Assembly (NCBI GenBank): GCA_017433905.1
Contig: JAFRGI010000024.1
Coordinates: 1 to 37,779 of the forward strand
Origin: Ruminococcus sp.
Lineage (GTDB): Bacteria > Bacillota > Clostridia > Oscillospirales > Acutalibacteraceae
Direction: 5' to 3'
Length of the DNA stretch: 37,779 nucleotides
Shown here: in pieces, positions 25,483 through 35,504 of the stretch
Layout: each line of letters opens with the position of its first letter
Numbering within the stretch: the first letter of the stretch is position 1
The notes under the pieces: model-generated
What the model was told of the DNA's origin: nothing
Seen by the model: the letters and a program-made list of their open reading frames with translations, nothing else
Database searches by the model: none
Position numbers and translations under genes: made by a program

Positions 25483-25764
25483 ACGTCGGACAAGGCACAC
25501 CGTGCGCTTGATGGAAAACGGCGGACAGATTTGTGTTTTTTTCTTACCTATGTGGGGAGAAGAGCCAACATTTAGAATTTGGAGAGTTTGTAAAACAGAG
25601 TATTGATTTACAGAAATACATTACGCAACTTGCTGTCGTACGTTTAAGAAAAGAAATGAGAATGGTGAGAGTCAGATGAACCTATTCTCGTCTCGCGAAC
25701 GCGGAGGATAACTGTTCCCAAAACGTCCGGCACGCGAAATAAAAAATTCATTGAAATAAAAGTC
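25483..25764. other. Noncoding stretch before the L33-NusG operon
   Basis: Together with the promoter and leader, this makes a 394-bp gap without a gene. I see no tRNA cloverleaf, strong terminator or conserved RNA in it. The T-run near 25537-25544 has only a weak possible stem before it. Confidence 0.4.
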
Positions 25765-25793
25765 TTGACTTTGTCACGGACTTGTGGTAGAAT
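25765..25793 (+). promoter_or_regulatory. Promoter of rpmG-secE-nusG-rpl operon
   Basis: -35 TTGACT (25765-25770), 17-bp spacer, -10 TAGAAT (25788-25793). It is the only strong promoter seen ahead of rpmG; the leader is about 75 nt. Confidence 0.78.
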
Positions 25794-25876
25794 AATCTTA
25801 CCTCTAAAAGGGGTTTTCTTTTTGTGCCCCGCTGAGGGAGGCTAAAAATATTCCGAAATAACCGGGAGGTGCCGTT

Positions 25877-26026
25877 ATGAGAGTGAAAATCACATTGGCC
25901 TGCACTGAGTGCAAACAGCGAAACTACAACACAATGAAAAACAAGAAGAACAGTCCCGACAGACTTACCATGAATAAGTACTGTCGCTTCTGCAAGAAAC
26001 ACACTCCTCACAAGGAAACGAAATAA
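25877..26026 (+). CDS. rpmG: 50S ribosomal protein L33
   Basis: 49 residues, translated from the sequence as [20 protein letters not shown] with a second pair of cysteines in '[11 protein letters not shown]'. The four cysteines make this the zinc-binding (C+) form. GGGAGGTG precedes the ATG. First gene of the operon with secE and nusG, the usual Firmicute order. Confidence 0.95.
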   Translation: MRVKITLACTECKQRNYNTMKNKKNSPDRLTMNKYCRFCKKHTPHKETK

Positions 26027-26038
26027 CGGAGGTACAGT

Positions 26039-26323
26039 ATGGCTGATGAAAAAAAAGCCGACGTGAAACGGAGCGACTCCAAAAAGTCGCCCAAAACGAA
26101 CGTCAAAAAGAAAAAGCCGAATGTCTTTCAGAAAATTTGGAAGTACCTTGTTGCTTGTAAGGGTGAGTTGAAGAAGATTACATGGCCGACTGTTTCTCAA
26201 ACCACAAAGAATTTCGGTATTGTTATTGCCGTGATTATTGTGATGGGTCTGTTCATCTTCGGACTGGACACGGGTCTGTACGCATTGCTCGGATTAGTGA
26301 TGGGCACAGGTTCGGCTGCATAA
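26039..26323 (+). CDS. secE: Preprotein translocase subunit SecE
   Basis: 94 residues: a Lys-rich cytoplasmic N-terminus (1-38), the conserved amphipathic stretch 'GELKKITWPTVSQTTKNFGI' and one membrane helix (about 61-82). It is a component of the SecYEG channel. It starts 12 bp after rpmG with CGGAGG upstream. Confidence 0.93.
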   Translation: MADEKKADVKRSDSKKSPKTNVKKKKPNVFQKIWKYLVACKGELKKITWPTVSQTTKNFGIVIAVIIVMGLFIFGLDTGLYALLGLVMGTGSAA

Positions 26324-26361
26324 GAAAGTATTATCGCTAAATTTCGAAAGGAAGTAGTATA

Positions 26362-26904
26362 ATGCCTGATTATGAAGCAAAATGGTATGTTGTGCATACC
26401 TACTCGGGCTACGAAAACAAGGTTGCGGGCGATTTAATGACGACCGCGGAAAACCGACAGCTTCAGGATATGATTCTCGATGTAAAGGTTCCCACGGAGA
26501 TTGTGACCGAAAAGGTGATTAATCGCAAGGGTGAAGAAACTGTCAAAGAGGTTGAGCACAAAATCTATCCGGGCTATGTTTTTGTCAAGATGGTCTATAC
26601 GGATGAAACTTGGTATGTGGTACGCAATATTCGCGGCTGCACGGGTTTTGTTGGACCGGGATCCAAGCCCGTACCGCTTACGGAAGCGGAGGTATACCGT
26701 ATGGGTGTAGAACAGCGCAGCGTGAAGGTTTCTTACGCTGTCGGCGATTCCGTAAGAATTATCGACGGTCCGCTTGAGGACTGTGTTGGTGTTGTGGACG
26801 AGCTGAACACCGACGAAAACTACGTCCGCGTCATTGTTTCGATGTTTGGACGTGAAACGCCTGTCGAACTTGAGCTGGTTCAGGCAGAGCGAATTGAAGA
26901 TTGA
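26362..26904 (+). CDS. nusG: Transcription termination/antitermination factor NusG
   Basis: 180 residues. NGN domain (1-115) with 'WYVVHTYSGYENKVAGDL' and 'YPGYVFVKMVYTDETWYVVR'. C-terminal KOW domain has 'VGDSVRIIDGPLEDCVGVVD'. It binds RNA polymerase and couples it to the ribosome. AAAGGAAG upstream. Confidence 0.95.
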   Translation: MPDYEAKWYVVHTYSGYENKVAGDLMTTAENRQLQDMILDVKVPTEIVTEKVINRKGEETVKEVEHKIYPGYVFVKMVYTDETWYVVRNIRGCTGFVGPGSKPVPLTEAEVYRMGVEQRSVKVSYAVGDSVRIIDGPLEDCVGVVDELNTDENYVRVIVSMFGRETPVELELVQAERIED

Positions 26905-26941
26905 TGATAAATTGCCCGCTTTTTCATAGGGGCTGTTTATT

Positions 26942-27000
26942 GGGAACACCTGTTCCCTGTGGGAGGAAACCCTACACAGTGGCGTTCCGCAATTTACCAC
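26942..27000 (+). promoter_or_regulatory. Structured leader of rplK, candidate L1-binding mimic
   Basis: A small hairpin (GGGAAC 26942-26947 with GTTCCC 26952-26957) is followed by GTGGGAGG (26959-26966) and, about 30 bases later, ACCAC (26996-27000). The GTGGGAGG...ACCAC pattern recurs before rplA. L1 represses its own operon through an rRNA-like site in E. coli; applying that here is inference. Confidence 0.35.
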
Positions 27001-27022
27001 GAATTTTGGAGGTGCAAAAACA

Positions 27023-27448
27023 ATGGCTCAAAAGGTAGTAGGCTTAATTAAGCTGCAGATTCCTGCCGGAAAAGCTACTCCGGCTCCGCCTGTTGGTCCG
27101 GCACTCGGTCAGCACGGCGTTAACATTGTTGCGTTCACAAAGGATTTTAATGAGCGTACAAAGAACGACATCGGTTTGATTATTCCCGTTGTCATCACGG
27201 TATATGCCGACCGTTCGTTCACATTTATCACTAAAACTCCGCCTGCTGCGGTTCTTCTGAAGAAGGCTTGCGGTATTGACAGCGGATCGGGCGTACCCAA
27301 CAAGACAAAGGTTGCCAAGATTACCAAAGAGCAGCTGACAAAGATTGCCGAGCAGAAGATGCCCGACCTCAACGCAGGCTCCCTTGACGCAGCGGTCAGC
27401 ATGATCGCCGGTACGGCAAGAAGCATGGGTATCACTGTCGTTGATTGA
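27023..27448 (+). CDS. rplK: 50S ribosomal protein L11
   Basis: 141 residues with the N-terminal '[20 protein letters not shown]' and the C-terminal rRNA-binding domain ('[20 protein letters not shown]'). Part of the GTPase-associated centre. TTTGGAGGTG precedes the ATG. Confidence 0.97.
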   Translation: MAQKVVGLIKLQIPAGKATPAPPVGPALGQHGVNIVAFTKDFNERTKNDIGLIIPVVITVYADRSFTFITKTPPAAVLLKKACGIDSGSGVPNKTKVAKITKEQLTKIAEQKMPDLNAGSLDAAVSMIAGTARSMGITVVD

Positions 27449-27463
27449 TTTCAATTTAATCCG

Positions 27464-27494
27464 GGTGGGAGGAAAAATTTTCCGCTAGACCACC
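27464..27494 (+). promoter_or_regulatory. Structured element before rplA, candidate L1-binding mimic
   Basis: GGTGG (27464-27468) pairs with CCACC (27490-27494), enclosing GAGG and a small inner stem around AAAAATTTT. The sequence GGTGGGAGG...CCACC repeats the motif found before rplK. Confidence 0.4.
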
Positions 27495-27513
27495 TAAATA
27501 TGGAGGAAAACTA

Positions 27514-28209
27514 ATGAAACACGGTAAGAAATATGTCGACGCTGCGAAGCTGGTTGACAGAAACAAATTGTATGATACAGACGAGGCGCTTTCTACAGTC
27601 GTTAAGACTGCGGTTGCCAAGTTTGATGAAACCGTTGAGCTTCACGTAAAGCTTGGCGTAGATGGTCGTCACGCTGACCAGCAGGTTCGCGGCGCGGTTG
27701 TGCTCCCCAACGGTACCGGTAAAAAGGTTCGCGTACTCGCAATCTGCAAGGGACCTAACGAGGAGCTTGCAAAAGAAGCGGGCGCAGACTATGTTGGTGC
27801 AGAGGATATGACACAAAAGATCCAACAGGAAAACTGGATGGATTTTGACGTGCTGATTACAACTCCCGATTGCATGGGTCTGGTTGGCCGTCTCGGTAGG
27901 GTTCTCGGTCCGCGCGGCTTGATGCCTAACCCCAAGGCAGGTACGGTAACTCCCGATATCGCGAAAGCGATCAAGGAAGCCAAGGCAGGTAAGATTGAGT
28001 ACCGTCTGGACAAGACAAATATTATTCACTGCCCGATCGGTAAGATCAGCTTTGGCGCTGAGAAGCTCGGTGAGAACCTCGGTACCCTTATGGAGGCTAT
28101 CCTCAAGGCGAAGCCTACCGCAGCAAAGGGTCAGTATGTGCGTTCTATCGCTGTTGCTTCTACCATGGGGCCCAGCGTTAAAATCAATCCCGCTAAATTC
28201 GGCGCATAA
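27514..28209 (+). CDS. rplA: 50S ribosomal protein L1
   Basis: 231 residues with '[20 protein letters not shown]', '[20 protein letters not shown]' and the C-terminal '[16 protein letters not shown]'. It forms the mobile L1 stalk and in other bacteria regulates the rplK-rplA message. TGGAGG precedes the ATG. Confidence 0.97.
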   Translation: MKHGKKYVDAAKLVDRNKLYDTDEALSTVVKTAVAKFDETVELHVKLGVDGRHADQQVRGAVVLPNGTGKKVRVLAICKGPNEELAKEAGADYVGAEDMTQKIQQENWMDFDVLITTPDCMGLVGRLGRVLGPRGLMPNPKAGTVTPDIAKAIKEAKAGKIEYRLDKTNIIHCPIGKISFGAEKLGENLGTLMEAILKAKPTAAKGQYVRSIAVASTMGPSVKINPAKFGA

Positions 28210-28339
28210 TGGAGCGTCATACAGGGCTCATGCGATACGGTAAATGTTGCCGTATCACAAAATAGTTTAATATGAGCTAACGGTCAGGATGAGAGATATA
28301 GTAAACGTTGTCTGAAAAGTGGAAAGTCGATATTGGATA

Positions 28340-28520
28340 AAACCTTATTGTTGGACACCTGACGTAATCTTTCGTCCCAGCCTATCTGCTCGTCTTAAAA
28401 ATGCTGTTCTAAAGACAGCAGGTGCGTAAGCGTAAAGGAGAAATCCGCCTGCCGAGGAAAATGCAATAGGATTATTGTATTTTGCTGCCGTCCGAGGAAT
28501 ATTTCGGACGGCGTTTTTTT
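28340..28520 (+). promoter_or_regulatory. Ribosomal protein L10 leader with attenuator
   Basis: The 347-bp gap before rplJ has the features of the Firmicute L10 leader: a CAGCAGGTGCG...GTAAAGGAGAAATCCGCCTGCCGAGG region (28415-28457) able to form the L10-L12 binding stem with kink-turn, then a terminator at 28487-28520. L10(L12)4 binding is expected to favour termination. The left boundary is approximate; 28210-28339 shows nothing else clear. Confidence 0.75.
28487..28520 (+). terminator. Intrinsic terminator (attenuator) before rplJ
   Basis: GCCGTCCGA (28487-28495) pairs with TCGGACGGC (28504-28512), followed by G and seven T. It lies inside the leader, 36 bp before the rplJ start codon. Confidence 0.9.
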
Positions 28521-28556
28521 GAACCGCGATAAATCATTTTACGGAGGTGAAACTTT

Positions 28557-29117
28557 TTGCCCAGTCAGAGTGTTTTAGAGCAAAAGAAAGCAATTGTTGC
28601 AGAGCTCACCGAGAGATTGAAGAACTCCGTTACAGGCGTTGTTGTCAGCTATAAGGGTATCAATACCGAGGATGACACCAAGCTCAGAAAGGAGTTGCGT
28701 GAGAACAACGTTCAGTATACGGTTGTTAAGAATACGCTTCTTTCCCGTGCCTGCGAGGAGGTAGGTCTGGATGATCTTAAGCCCGTGCTCGAGGGTACGA
28801 CTGCTCTTGCAACTAGCGACAGCGAGTATGCTGCCGCAGCAAGAATTCTTTGCGGATACGCGAAGGAACACGATAACTTCAAGGTGAAGTCAGGTTATCT
28901 TGACGGTGCAGTTGTAGATATGGATACCATTATCGCTATCTCTAAGCTGCCCACCAGAGAGGTTCTTCTTGCAAATGTGCTCGGCGCATTCCAGGCGCCC
29001 ATCGCTGCGTTCGCGCGCGTGATGCAGGCTGTTGTGGACGAGGGTGGCTTTGATGCCTGTCTCGACAAGAAAACAGCAGAGGAGGCTCCCGCTGAGGAAG
29101 CTCCTGCAGCGGAATAA
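28557..29117 (+). CDS. rplJ: 50S ribosomal protein L10
   Basis: 186 residues starting at TTG (28557), with ACGGAGGTG 7 bases upstream. 'SYKGINTEDDTKLRKELREN' and 'YTVVKNTLLSRA' are typical of the N-terminal rRNA-binding domain; the C-terminus is helical and ends in an Ala/Glu/Pro-rich tail. It anchors L7/L12 dimers. Confidence 0.95.
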   Translation: MPSQSVLEQKKAIVAELTERLKNSVTGVVVSYKGINTEDDTKLRKELRENNVQYTVVKNTLLSRACEEVGLDDLKPVLEGTTALATSDSEYAAAARILCGYAKEHDNFKVKSGYLDGAVVDMDTIIAISKLPTREVLLANVLGAFQAPIAAFARVMQAVVDEGGFDACLDKKTAEEAPAEEAPAAE

Positions 29118-29173
29118 TGGAGTCCGCGCTTATATTTCTTAAATTAACGATATCATATTGGAGGTAATTTACA

Positions 29174-29551
29174 ATGGCATCAGAGAAAATCACTGCTATT
29201 ATTGAAGAATTAAAGGGCCTCACAGTTCTCGAGCTTTCTGAGCTGGTACATGCTGTTGAGGATGAGTTTGGTGTAAGTGCAGCTGCTGCTGTAGCTGTTG
29301 CCGGTCCTGCAGAGGGTGGCGCTGCTGCTGCTGCAGAGCAGACTGAGTTTGACGTAATCCTGAAGAATCCCGGCGGCAACAAGATTGCTGTTATCAAGGA
29401 GGTTCGCGCTGTTACTGGTCTCGGTCTGAAAGAGGCGAAGGCTCTCGTTGACGGTGCTCCCAAGACCCTTAAGGAGCAGGCTTCTAAGGAAGAGGCTGAT
29501 TCTATTAAGGAGAAGCTCGAAGCTGCAGGCGCTGAGATCGAAATTAAATAA
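29174..29551 (+). CDS. rplL: 50S ribosomal protein L7/L12
   Basis: 125 residues: N-terminal dimerisation part, Ala/Gly hinge (about 35-55) and C-terminal domain '[20 protein letters not shown]'. It recruits translation GTPases. TTGGAGGT precedes the ATG. Last gene of the operon. Confidence 0.96.
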   Translation: MASEKITAIIEELKGLTVLELSELVHAVEDEFGVSAAAAVAVAGPAEGGAAAAAEQTEFDVILKNPGGNKIAVIKEVRAVTGLGLKEAKALVDGAPKTLKEQASKEEADSIKEKLEAAGAEIEIK

Positions 29552-29573
29552 ATTCAATTCAGTTTGTGTATCG

Positions 29574-29604
29574 GGACAGGAGTTTTGTGCTCCTGTCCTT
29601 TTTT
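29574..29604 (+). terminator. Terminator of the ribosomal protein operon
   Basis: GGACAGGAG (29574-29582) pairs with CTCCTGTCC (29590-29598), followed by six T. Confidence 0.92.
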
Positions 29605-29635
29605 GCTTTGCAGGTATTTCCCTGTTGAAGCAGAA

Positions 29636-29663
29636 AGAAATCCCGAGCATTGCCGGGATTTCT
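29636..29663 (-). terminator. Hairpin after the minus-strand SDR gene
   Basis: A 10-bp perfect stem (29636-29645 with 29654-29663), 8-base loop. On the minus strand it is followed by TTCTGCTTC, giving a moderate T-rich tail. It most likely ends the gltX-glnS-SDR unit. Confidence 0.6.
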
Positions 29664-29673
29664 AATAAGGTGA

Positions 29674-30411
29674 TTAAATGATAAATCCGCCGTTGACCCC
29701 CAGAACCTGTCCGGTGATAAATTTTGCGCGGTCAGAGCAGAGAAATACGGCTGCATTGGCTATATCCTGTGGCGTACCGAGGAGGTTGAGCGGTGTATCG
29801 TTTTTCAGTTCCAGAATCGTTTCCTGATCAAAGGATGCCATCATGTCCGTCATTACGATGCCGGGTGCAATACAGTTGACGCGGACGCCGCTGAGACCAA
29901 CTTCCTTGGCAAGCGCTTTTGTCATACCAATTATGCCTGCTTTTGCAGCGCTGTAGTGTACCTCGCAGGATGCTCCGACTTGCCCCCACATGGAACTGAT
30001 ATTGAGGATCGCACCGTTGTGAAGCGGCAACATCGTACGGCACAGTGCCTCCCTGCAGCAGTAAAATGTGCCGCTGAGATTGGTATCGAGCATGGTGCGC
30101 CAATCTGCGTCTGTGATATCCGTAAAAAGCTTTTGTTGTGCGATGCCCGCATTGTTTACGAGGATGTCTGTGCCGCCAAACGTGTCGTCTATGATGTCAA
30201 AAAGGTGCCGAACGCTATGGGGGGCGGCGATATCTGCATAAATGGCAAGCGTTTGTACGTTGAAGCGTTTATGCAGCTGTTCGGCAAGCTGTTCAGCCTG
30301 CTTTTTTTGTGTGTGAAAATGGACGGCGACGCGGTAGCCGGCTTCGGCAAAGGAGGTGCAGAGCGCATTTCCAATTCCGCCTGCGCCGCCGGTAATAAGT
30401 ACAGTTTTCAT
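29674..30411 (-). CDS. SDR-family oxidoreductase, FabG paralogue
   Basis: 245 residues. NAD(P) motif 'TGGAGGIG' (7-14), 'NNAG' (86-89), N111, and active-site S140, Y153, K157 ('YSAAKAG'). C-terminal 'FLCSDRAKFITGQVLGVNGG' is FabG-like. It stands outside the fab operon, 47 bp downstream of glnS, so substrate is uncertain: a second ketoacyl-ACP reductase or another ketone. The start is uncertain, since neither ATG 30411 nor the in-frame TTG 30420 has a good ribosome-binding site. Confidence 0.85.
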   Translation of the reverse strand: MKTVLITGGAGGIGNALCTSFAEAGYRVAVHFHTQKKQAEQLAEQLHKRFNVQTLAIYADIAAPHSVRHLFDIIDDTFGGTDILVNNAGIAQQKLFTDITDADWRTMLDTNLSGTFYCCREALCRTMLPLHNGAILNISSMWGQVGASCEVHYSAAKAGIIGMTKALAKEVGLSGVRVNCIAPGIVMTDMMASFDQETILELKNDTPLNLLGTPQDIANAAVFLCSDRAKFITGQVLGVNGGFII

Positions 30412-30458
30412 GCTGATCAAAGAGAATAATGATGGATATGTCGTTGTTTATCGGTCGC

Positions 30459-32141
<1,683 letters not shown>

Positions 32142-32161
32142 AGTTGTGCTGCCTCCGTAAT

Positions 32162-33616
32162 TTATTCAAATTTTGCCAAACCGATTTTCAGTCTGCGCAT
32201 GCTTTCCTCTTTGCCGAGGATGTCGAGAATCTCAATCGCGCCGCCGGGTGTGACGGTTTTGCCTGCGGCGGCAATGCGTACAGGCCACATGACGGTACCG
32301 TTTTTCAGCTCTTTTTCTTTTGCCATGTTGATGAGGCAATCGTGAACGGCGTTGGCTGTCCATTCCGGTAAAGCACGCAAACGCTCGCATGCGTCTTGAA
32401 GTATGATCGGTGCGTTTTCGAGATTGGTTTTGCTCTTTTTATTGACAAACAAGTCTTTTTCATAGGCGGGAAGTTCCGCAAAAAAGTCCAGCATGTCCGG
32501 GATTTGCGTCAGTTGCGTGACACGTTTTTGCAGGATCGCCGCAAATTTTTCAAATGGCATATCTTTTTCGCCGAATACCTGCTTGTAGAAGGGCATGGCA
32601 ACGGTTGTAAATTCCGCTTCTCCCATCGCTTTAATATATTCGCTGTTGAACCAGCTCAGTTTATCGTAGTCAAAGACAGACGGAGATTTGCTGATGCCTC
32701 CGATAGCAAATACCTGCTCCAGTTCGGCAAGCGTGAAAATTTCCCGGTTATCCTTGGGGCACCAGCCGAGGAGAGCAATGTAGTTGATAATTGCCTGCGG
32801 CAGATAGCCGTCGTTAATCAGATCATAAAAGCCCGTAGCGCCGTGACGTTTGGAGAGCTTTGAGATGTTGCCGTCTGCGTCCTTGCCCATAATCAGCGGC
32901 AGATGAATATAGGTAGGAATCTGCCAACCGAAAGCCTCATAAAGAAGGTTATATTTCGGTGTAGAACTGAGGTATTCGCTGCCGCGTACGACGTGGGTGA
33001 TACCCATTGTGTGATCGTCGATCACGTTGGCGAAATTATAGGTCGGATAGCCGTCTGTCTTAATCAGAATTTGATCCTGCAATTCGCAGTTTTCGACGGT
33101 GATCTCGCCGAATACTGAGTCGGTAAAGGTTGTACTGCCGTCTACCGGCATTTTTTGACGGATTACATAGGGAACGCCCTGCGCAAGGAGTCGGTCAATT
33201 TCCTCCTGCGGCAGATCGCGGCAGTGACGGTCATAGCCGCCGCCGACATTCTCGTTTTGAATACCTTCCAGCCGCTCCTTCGTGCAAAAGCAGCGGTATG
33301 CTTTGCCTTCTGTCAGCAGTTGTTCGGCGTAGGGAAGGTACATGTCCTTGCGTTCGGACTGAACATAGGGTCCAAATTCGCCGCCAACGTCGGGTCCTTC
33401 GTCGTGCTGTAAACCTGCAAGCTTCAGTGTGTTGTAGATAAAATCCACCGCACCCTCGACGAGTCTTTCGCGGTCTGTATCCTCAATACGAAGAACAAAT
33501 TTGCCGCCCTGCGATTTGGCGACAAGGTATTCATATAGCGCCGTTCGCAGATTGCCGACGTGCATAAAGCCCGTGGGACTCGGTGCGTATCGTGTTCTGA
33601 CTTTCAACTCAGCCAT
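32162..33616 (-). CDS. gltX: Glutamyl-tRNA synthetase
   Basis: 484 residues, class I. 'RYAPSPTGFMHVGNLRTALY' holds HVGN (19-22) for HIGH; 'KLSKRHGA' is the KMSKS motif; a helical C-terminal anticodon domain follows. GGGTGA precedes the ATG. With glnS next to it, discriminating (Glu only) charging is expected but cannot be shown from sequence by eye. Confidence 0.96.
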   Translation of the reverse strand: MAELKVRTRYAPSPTGFMHVGNLRTALYEYLVAKSQGGKFVLRIEDTDRERLVEGAVDFIYNTLKLAGLQHDEGPDVGGEFGPYVQSERKDMYLPYAEQLLTEGKAYRCFCTKERLEGIQNENVGGGYDRHCRDLPQEEIDRLLAQGVPYVIRQKMPVDGSTTFTDSVFGEITVENCELQDQILIKTDGYPTYNFANVIDDHTMGITHVVRGSEYLSSTPKYNLLYEAFGWQIPTYIHLPLIMGKDADGNISKLSKRHGATGFYDLINDGYLPQAIINYIALLGWCPKDNREIFTLAELEQVFAIGGISKSPSVFDYDKLSWFNSEYIKAMGEAEFTTVAMPFYKQVFGEKDMPFEKFAAILQKRVTQLTQIPDMLDFFAELPAYEKDLFVNKKSKTNLENAPIILQDACERLRALPEWTANAVHDCLINMAKEKELKNGTVMWPVRIAAAGKTVTPGGAIEILDILGKEESMRRLKIGLAKFE

Positions 33617-33635
33617 CCAATCACCCTTTGCATTT

Positions 33636-33671
33636 AGTATACTCCATTAGTATACCATATTTTCCATGTAA
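33636..33671 (-). promoter_or_regulatory. Candidate promoter of gltX-glnS
   Basis: Two TATACT hexamers on the minus strand (33654-33649 and 33641-33636), each part of a TTAGTATACY-type direct repeat with 13-base period. The upstream one has TTGTGC 17 bp before it as a poor -35 box. Confidence 0.45.
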
Positions 33672-33721
33672 GCACAAGATGAAGCGTGAAAATATGTGTC
33701 GATCAAAGGGGAATAAAAGCG

Positions 33722-33750
33722 TTGACAGTAGCGGAATAATGAGGTATAAT
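33722..33750 (+). promoter_or_regulatory. Consensus promoter of bioY
   Basis: -35 TTGACA (33722-33727), 17-bp spacer, -10 TATAAT (33745-33750): a full sigma-A consensus. Such a strong promoter suits a gene held by a repressor. Confidence 0.9.
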
Positions 33751-33751
33751 A

Positions 33752-33783
33752 TTGTCAACACAAAACAAAATAGAGGTTGACGT
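33752..33783 (+). promoter_or_regulatory. BirA-type operator of bioY
   Basis: TTGTCAAC (33752-33759), 16-bp spacer, GTTGACGT (33776-33783). This fits the inverted TTGTnAAC-N14-16-GTTnACAA arrangement known for biotin repressor sites in Firmicutes, with changes at the last two bases of the right arm. It covers the transcription start and ribosome-binding site. A further GTTGACA half-site coincides with the -35 box (33721-33727). Confidence 0.7.
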
Positions 33784-33784
33784 A

Positions 33785-34339
33785 ATGGAAGCTAAAACAA
33801 AAATAACAACTCTCGCGATGGTGCAGATCGCGCTCTGTACGGCGTTGCTCTGTGTTTCTGCGCTGATTGCGATTCCGCTGCCGATCGGTGTGCCGTTTAC
33901 ACTGCAGGTGATGTCGGTGGTGCTGGTCGCACTCATCCTCAAGCCGCTTCATGCATTGATTGCGCTGATGATCTACATTCTGCTCGGGGTCATTGGATTA
34001 CCCGTTTTTTCGGGCGGCAAAAGCGGTATTGCCACGGTATTGTCGCCGACAGGAGGGTTTATCATTGGGTTTGTATTGGCTGCTTTTTTGATCAGTCTGC
34101 TTAAAGGCAGCCTAAACAGCAAGTATGTGATGGTGAGATATCTCATGATAGCTGTCCTTGTGGGAATTCCGTGCATGTATATCCCCGGCATCGCATTGTA
34201 TATGGTATATACAGGAGCAGATTTGCTCAGCGCAGTTGCCACGCTTACCTCGGTGTTTATTATTTTTGATCTGGCAAAATGCGTTATTGCCGCACTGATT
34301 GCCGTTCCGTTGAACAAGGCACTGGCAAAAATACAGTAA
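33785..34339 (+). CDS. bioY: Biotin transporter BioY (ECF substrate-binding component)
   Basis: 184 residues from ATG 33785 (GAGG upstream), six predicted membrane helices. 'IPLPIGVPFTLQVMSVVLVA', 'YILLGVIGLPVFSGGKSGI' and 'SPTGGFIIGF' are family signatures. No ECF energising genes (ATPases and EcfT) are adjacent, so it would use a shared module. The BirA-type operator in front indicates repression when biotin is plentiful. Confidence 0.95.
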   Translation: MEAKTKITTLAMVQIALCTALLCVSALIAIPLPIGVPFTLQVMSVVLVALILKPLHALIALMIYILLGVIGLPVFSGGKSGIATVLSPTGGFIIGFVLAAFLISLLKGSLNSKYVMVRYLMIAVLVGIPCMYIPGIALYMVYTGADLLSAVATLTSVFIIFDLAKCVIAALIAVPLNKALAKIQ

Positions 34340-34342
34340 AAT

Positions 34343-34380
34343 AACCGCCGCGCTGTTTGTTGCATGACAGCGCGGCGGTT
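34343..34380. terminator. Terminator between bioY and the CDF gene
   Basis: A 14-bp perfect GC-rich stem (34343-34356 with 34367-34380), 10-base loop. On the plus strand TTGTGTTT follows. It could serve both convergent genes. Confidence 0.85.
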
Positions 34381-34418
34381 GTGTTTCATTGGAAAATAAT
34401 GGAAAACCAGCCCCAAAC

Positions 34419-35312
34419 CTATTTTTCGTTTTTTTTCGGGTTGATTTGCACCATAACGTGCTTGACCTGCGGAAAGTTATTTTTTATGTTGATACGCACC
34501 TGTTCGGTGATTTGGTGCGCGGCGAAAACGTTTAATCCGCCGTCAACGATAATTTCGATATCCACATAGATTTTGTTGCCGAAAACGCGTGTGCGCAGCT
34601 TGTCGAGATGCTCTACGCCGTCTACTGAGGCAGCGCAAATGCGGATACGTGTTTCGGTGATATCGTCACATGAGCGATCGACCATGCGTCTGATCGCGTC
34701 ATGAAACACATTGTATGCGATTTTGAAGATAAACAGGCAAATAACCAGACTGGCAACCGGCTCGAGAATCGGCACGCCGAATAAAGTTCCGCCGATACCA
34801 ATGAAGGAGCCCACGGATGAAAACGCGTCGCTGCGGTGGTGCCATGCTTCTGCAGCCAGCGAGGGAGAATCAATGCGTTTAGCATAGAATCTTGTGTAGT
34901 GGAACATGGCTTCTTTGATGACGATAGAGGTAACCGCAGCGATCAGAGCGAGAGGGCTTTGGAAGGTCAGGTCGTGATAGGCACCGGTGGAGATACTTTT
35001 GATCGCGTCACCGCCGATGGTGCCGCTAGCCAGAAACAACGCTGCAGCAAGAAAGAGCATTGCGACGCACTCGAACCGCTCATGACCGTAGGGATGGTCG
35101 GAATCGGATTCACGTGCGGACAGACGGACGCCTGCAATTACAATCACCCCGCTGAAAACATCGGAGGCAGAGTGGACGGCATCACTAATCATGGCGCCGG
35201 AGTGAGAAACAATGCCCGCTGCGAGCTTAAACAATGTCAGCAGGATGTTGCCGATCATTCCGATCAGAGAAACGCGCGTGGCAATTTGCCGGGAGTTTTG
35301 CTGTTGTTTCAT
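34419..35312 (-). CDS. Cation diffusion facilitator metal exporter
   Basis: 297 residues. About six membrane helices, with metal-site residues H47xxxD51 ('SDAVHSASD') and H158xxxD162 ('HHRSD'), loop 'DSDHPYGHERFE' and a C-terminal cytoplasmic ferredoxin-like dimer domain (about 205-297). It exports Zn, Fe or Mn by proton antiport; the first-site His suggests Zn-type, but this is not decisive. AAAGGAGAAA precedes the ATG. Confidence 0.92.
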   Translation of the reverse strand: MKQQQNSRQIATRVSLIGMIGNILLTLFKLAAGIVSHSGAMISDAVHSASDVFSGVIVIAGVRLSARESDSDHPYGHERFECVAMLFLAAALFLASGTIGGDAIKSISTGAYHDLTFQSPLALIAAVTSIVIKEAMFHYTRFYAKRIDSPSLAAEAWHHRSDAFSSVGSFIGIGGTLFGVPILEPVASLVICLFIFKIAYNVFHDAIRRMVDRSCDDITETRIRICAASVDGVEHLDKLRTRVFGNKIYVDIEIIVDGGLNVFAAHQITEQVRINIKNNFPQVKHVMVQINPKKNEK

Positions 35313-35416
35313 AGTTTTCTCCTTTTAATCGAAAAGGGAGTACCGCAGACGGGGGTGTGTATGGCAACCGGAATGGTATATCATATGATGACGGAATTCA
35401 AAAAATGAATTGTAAA

Positions 35417-35456
35417 ATATCCGAACCCGTCTCCGAGGGGAGAAGGATTCGGATAT
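35417..35456 (-). terminator. Terminator of the GPH transporter gene
   Basis: Outer arms 35417-35428 and 35445-35456 pair with one mismatch, with an inner CTCC/GGAG stem. On the minus strand TTTTAC follows. The core sequence recurs in the hairpin at 37123-37158. Confidence 0.75.
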
Positions 35457-35487
35457 CGTTTTATTGTTGAAAATCTATTAGAACAAT

Positions 35488-35504
35488 AAGATCTTGTTTA
35501 TTAT
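35488..35504 (+). repeat. 17-bp direct repeat, copy at the transporter 3' end
   Basis: AAGATCTTGTTTATTAT, identical to 36917-36933. It overlaps the last codons of the GPH transporter gene. Confidence 0.85.
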
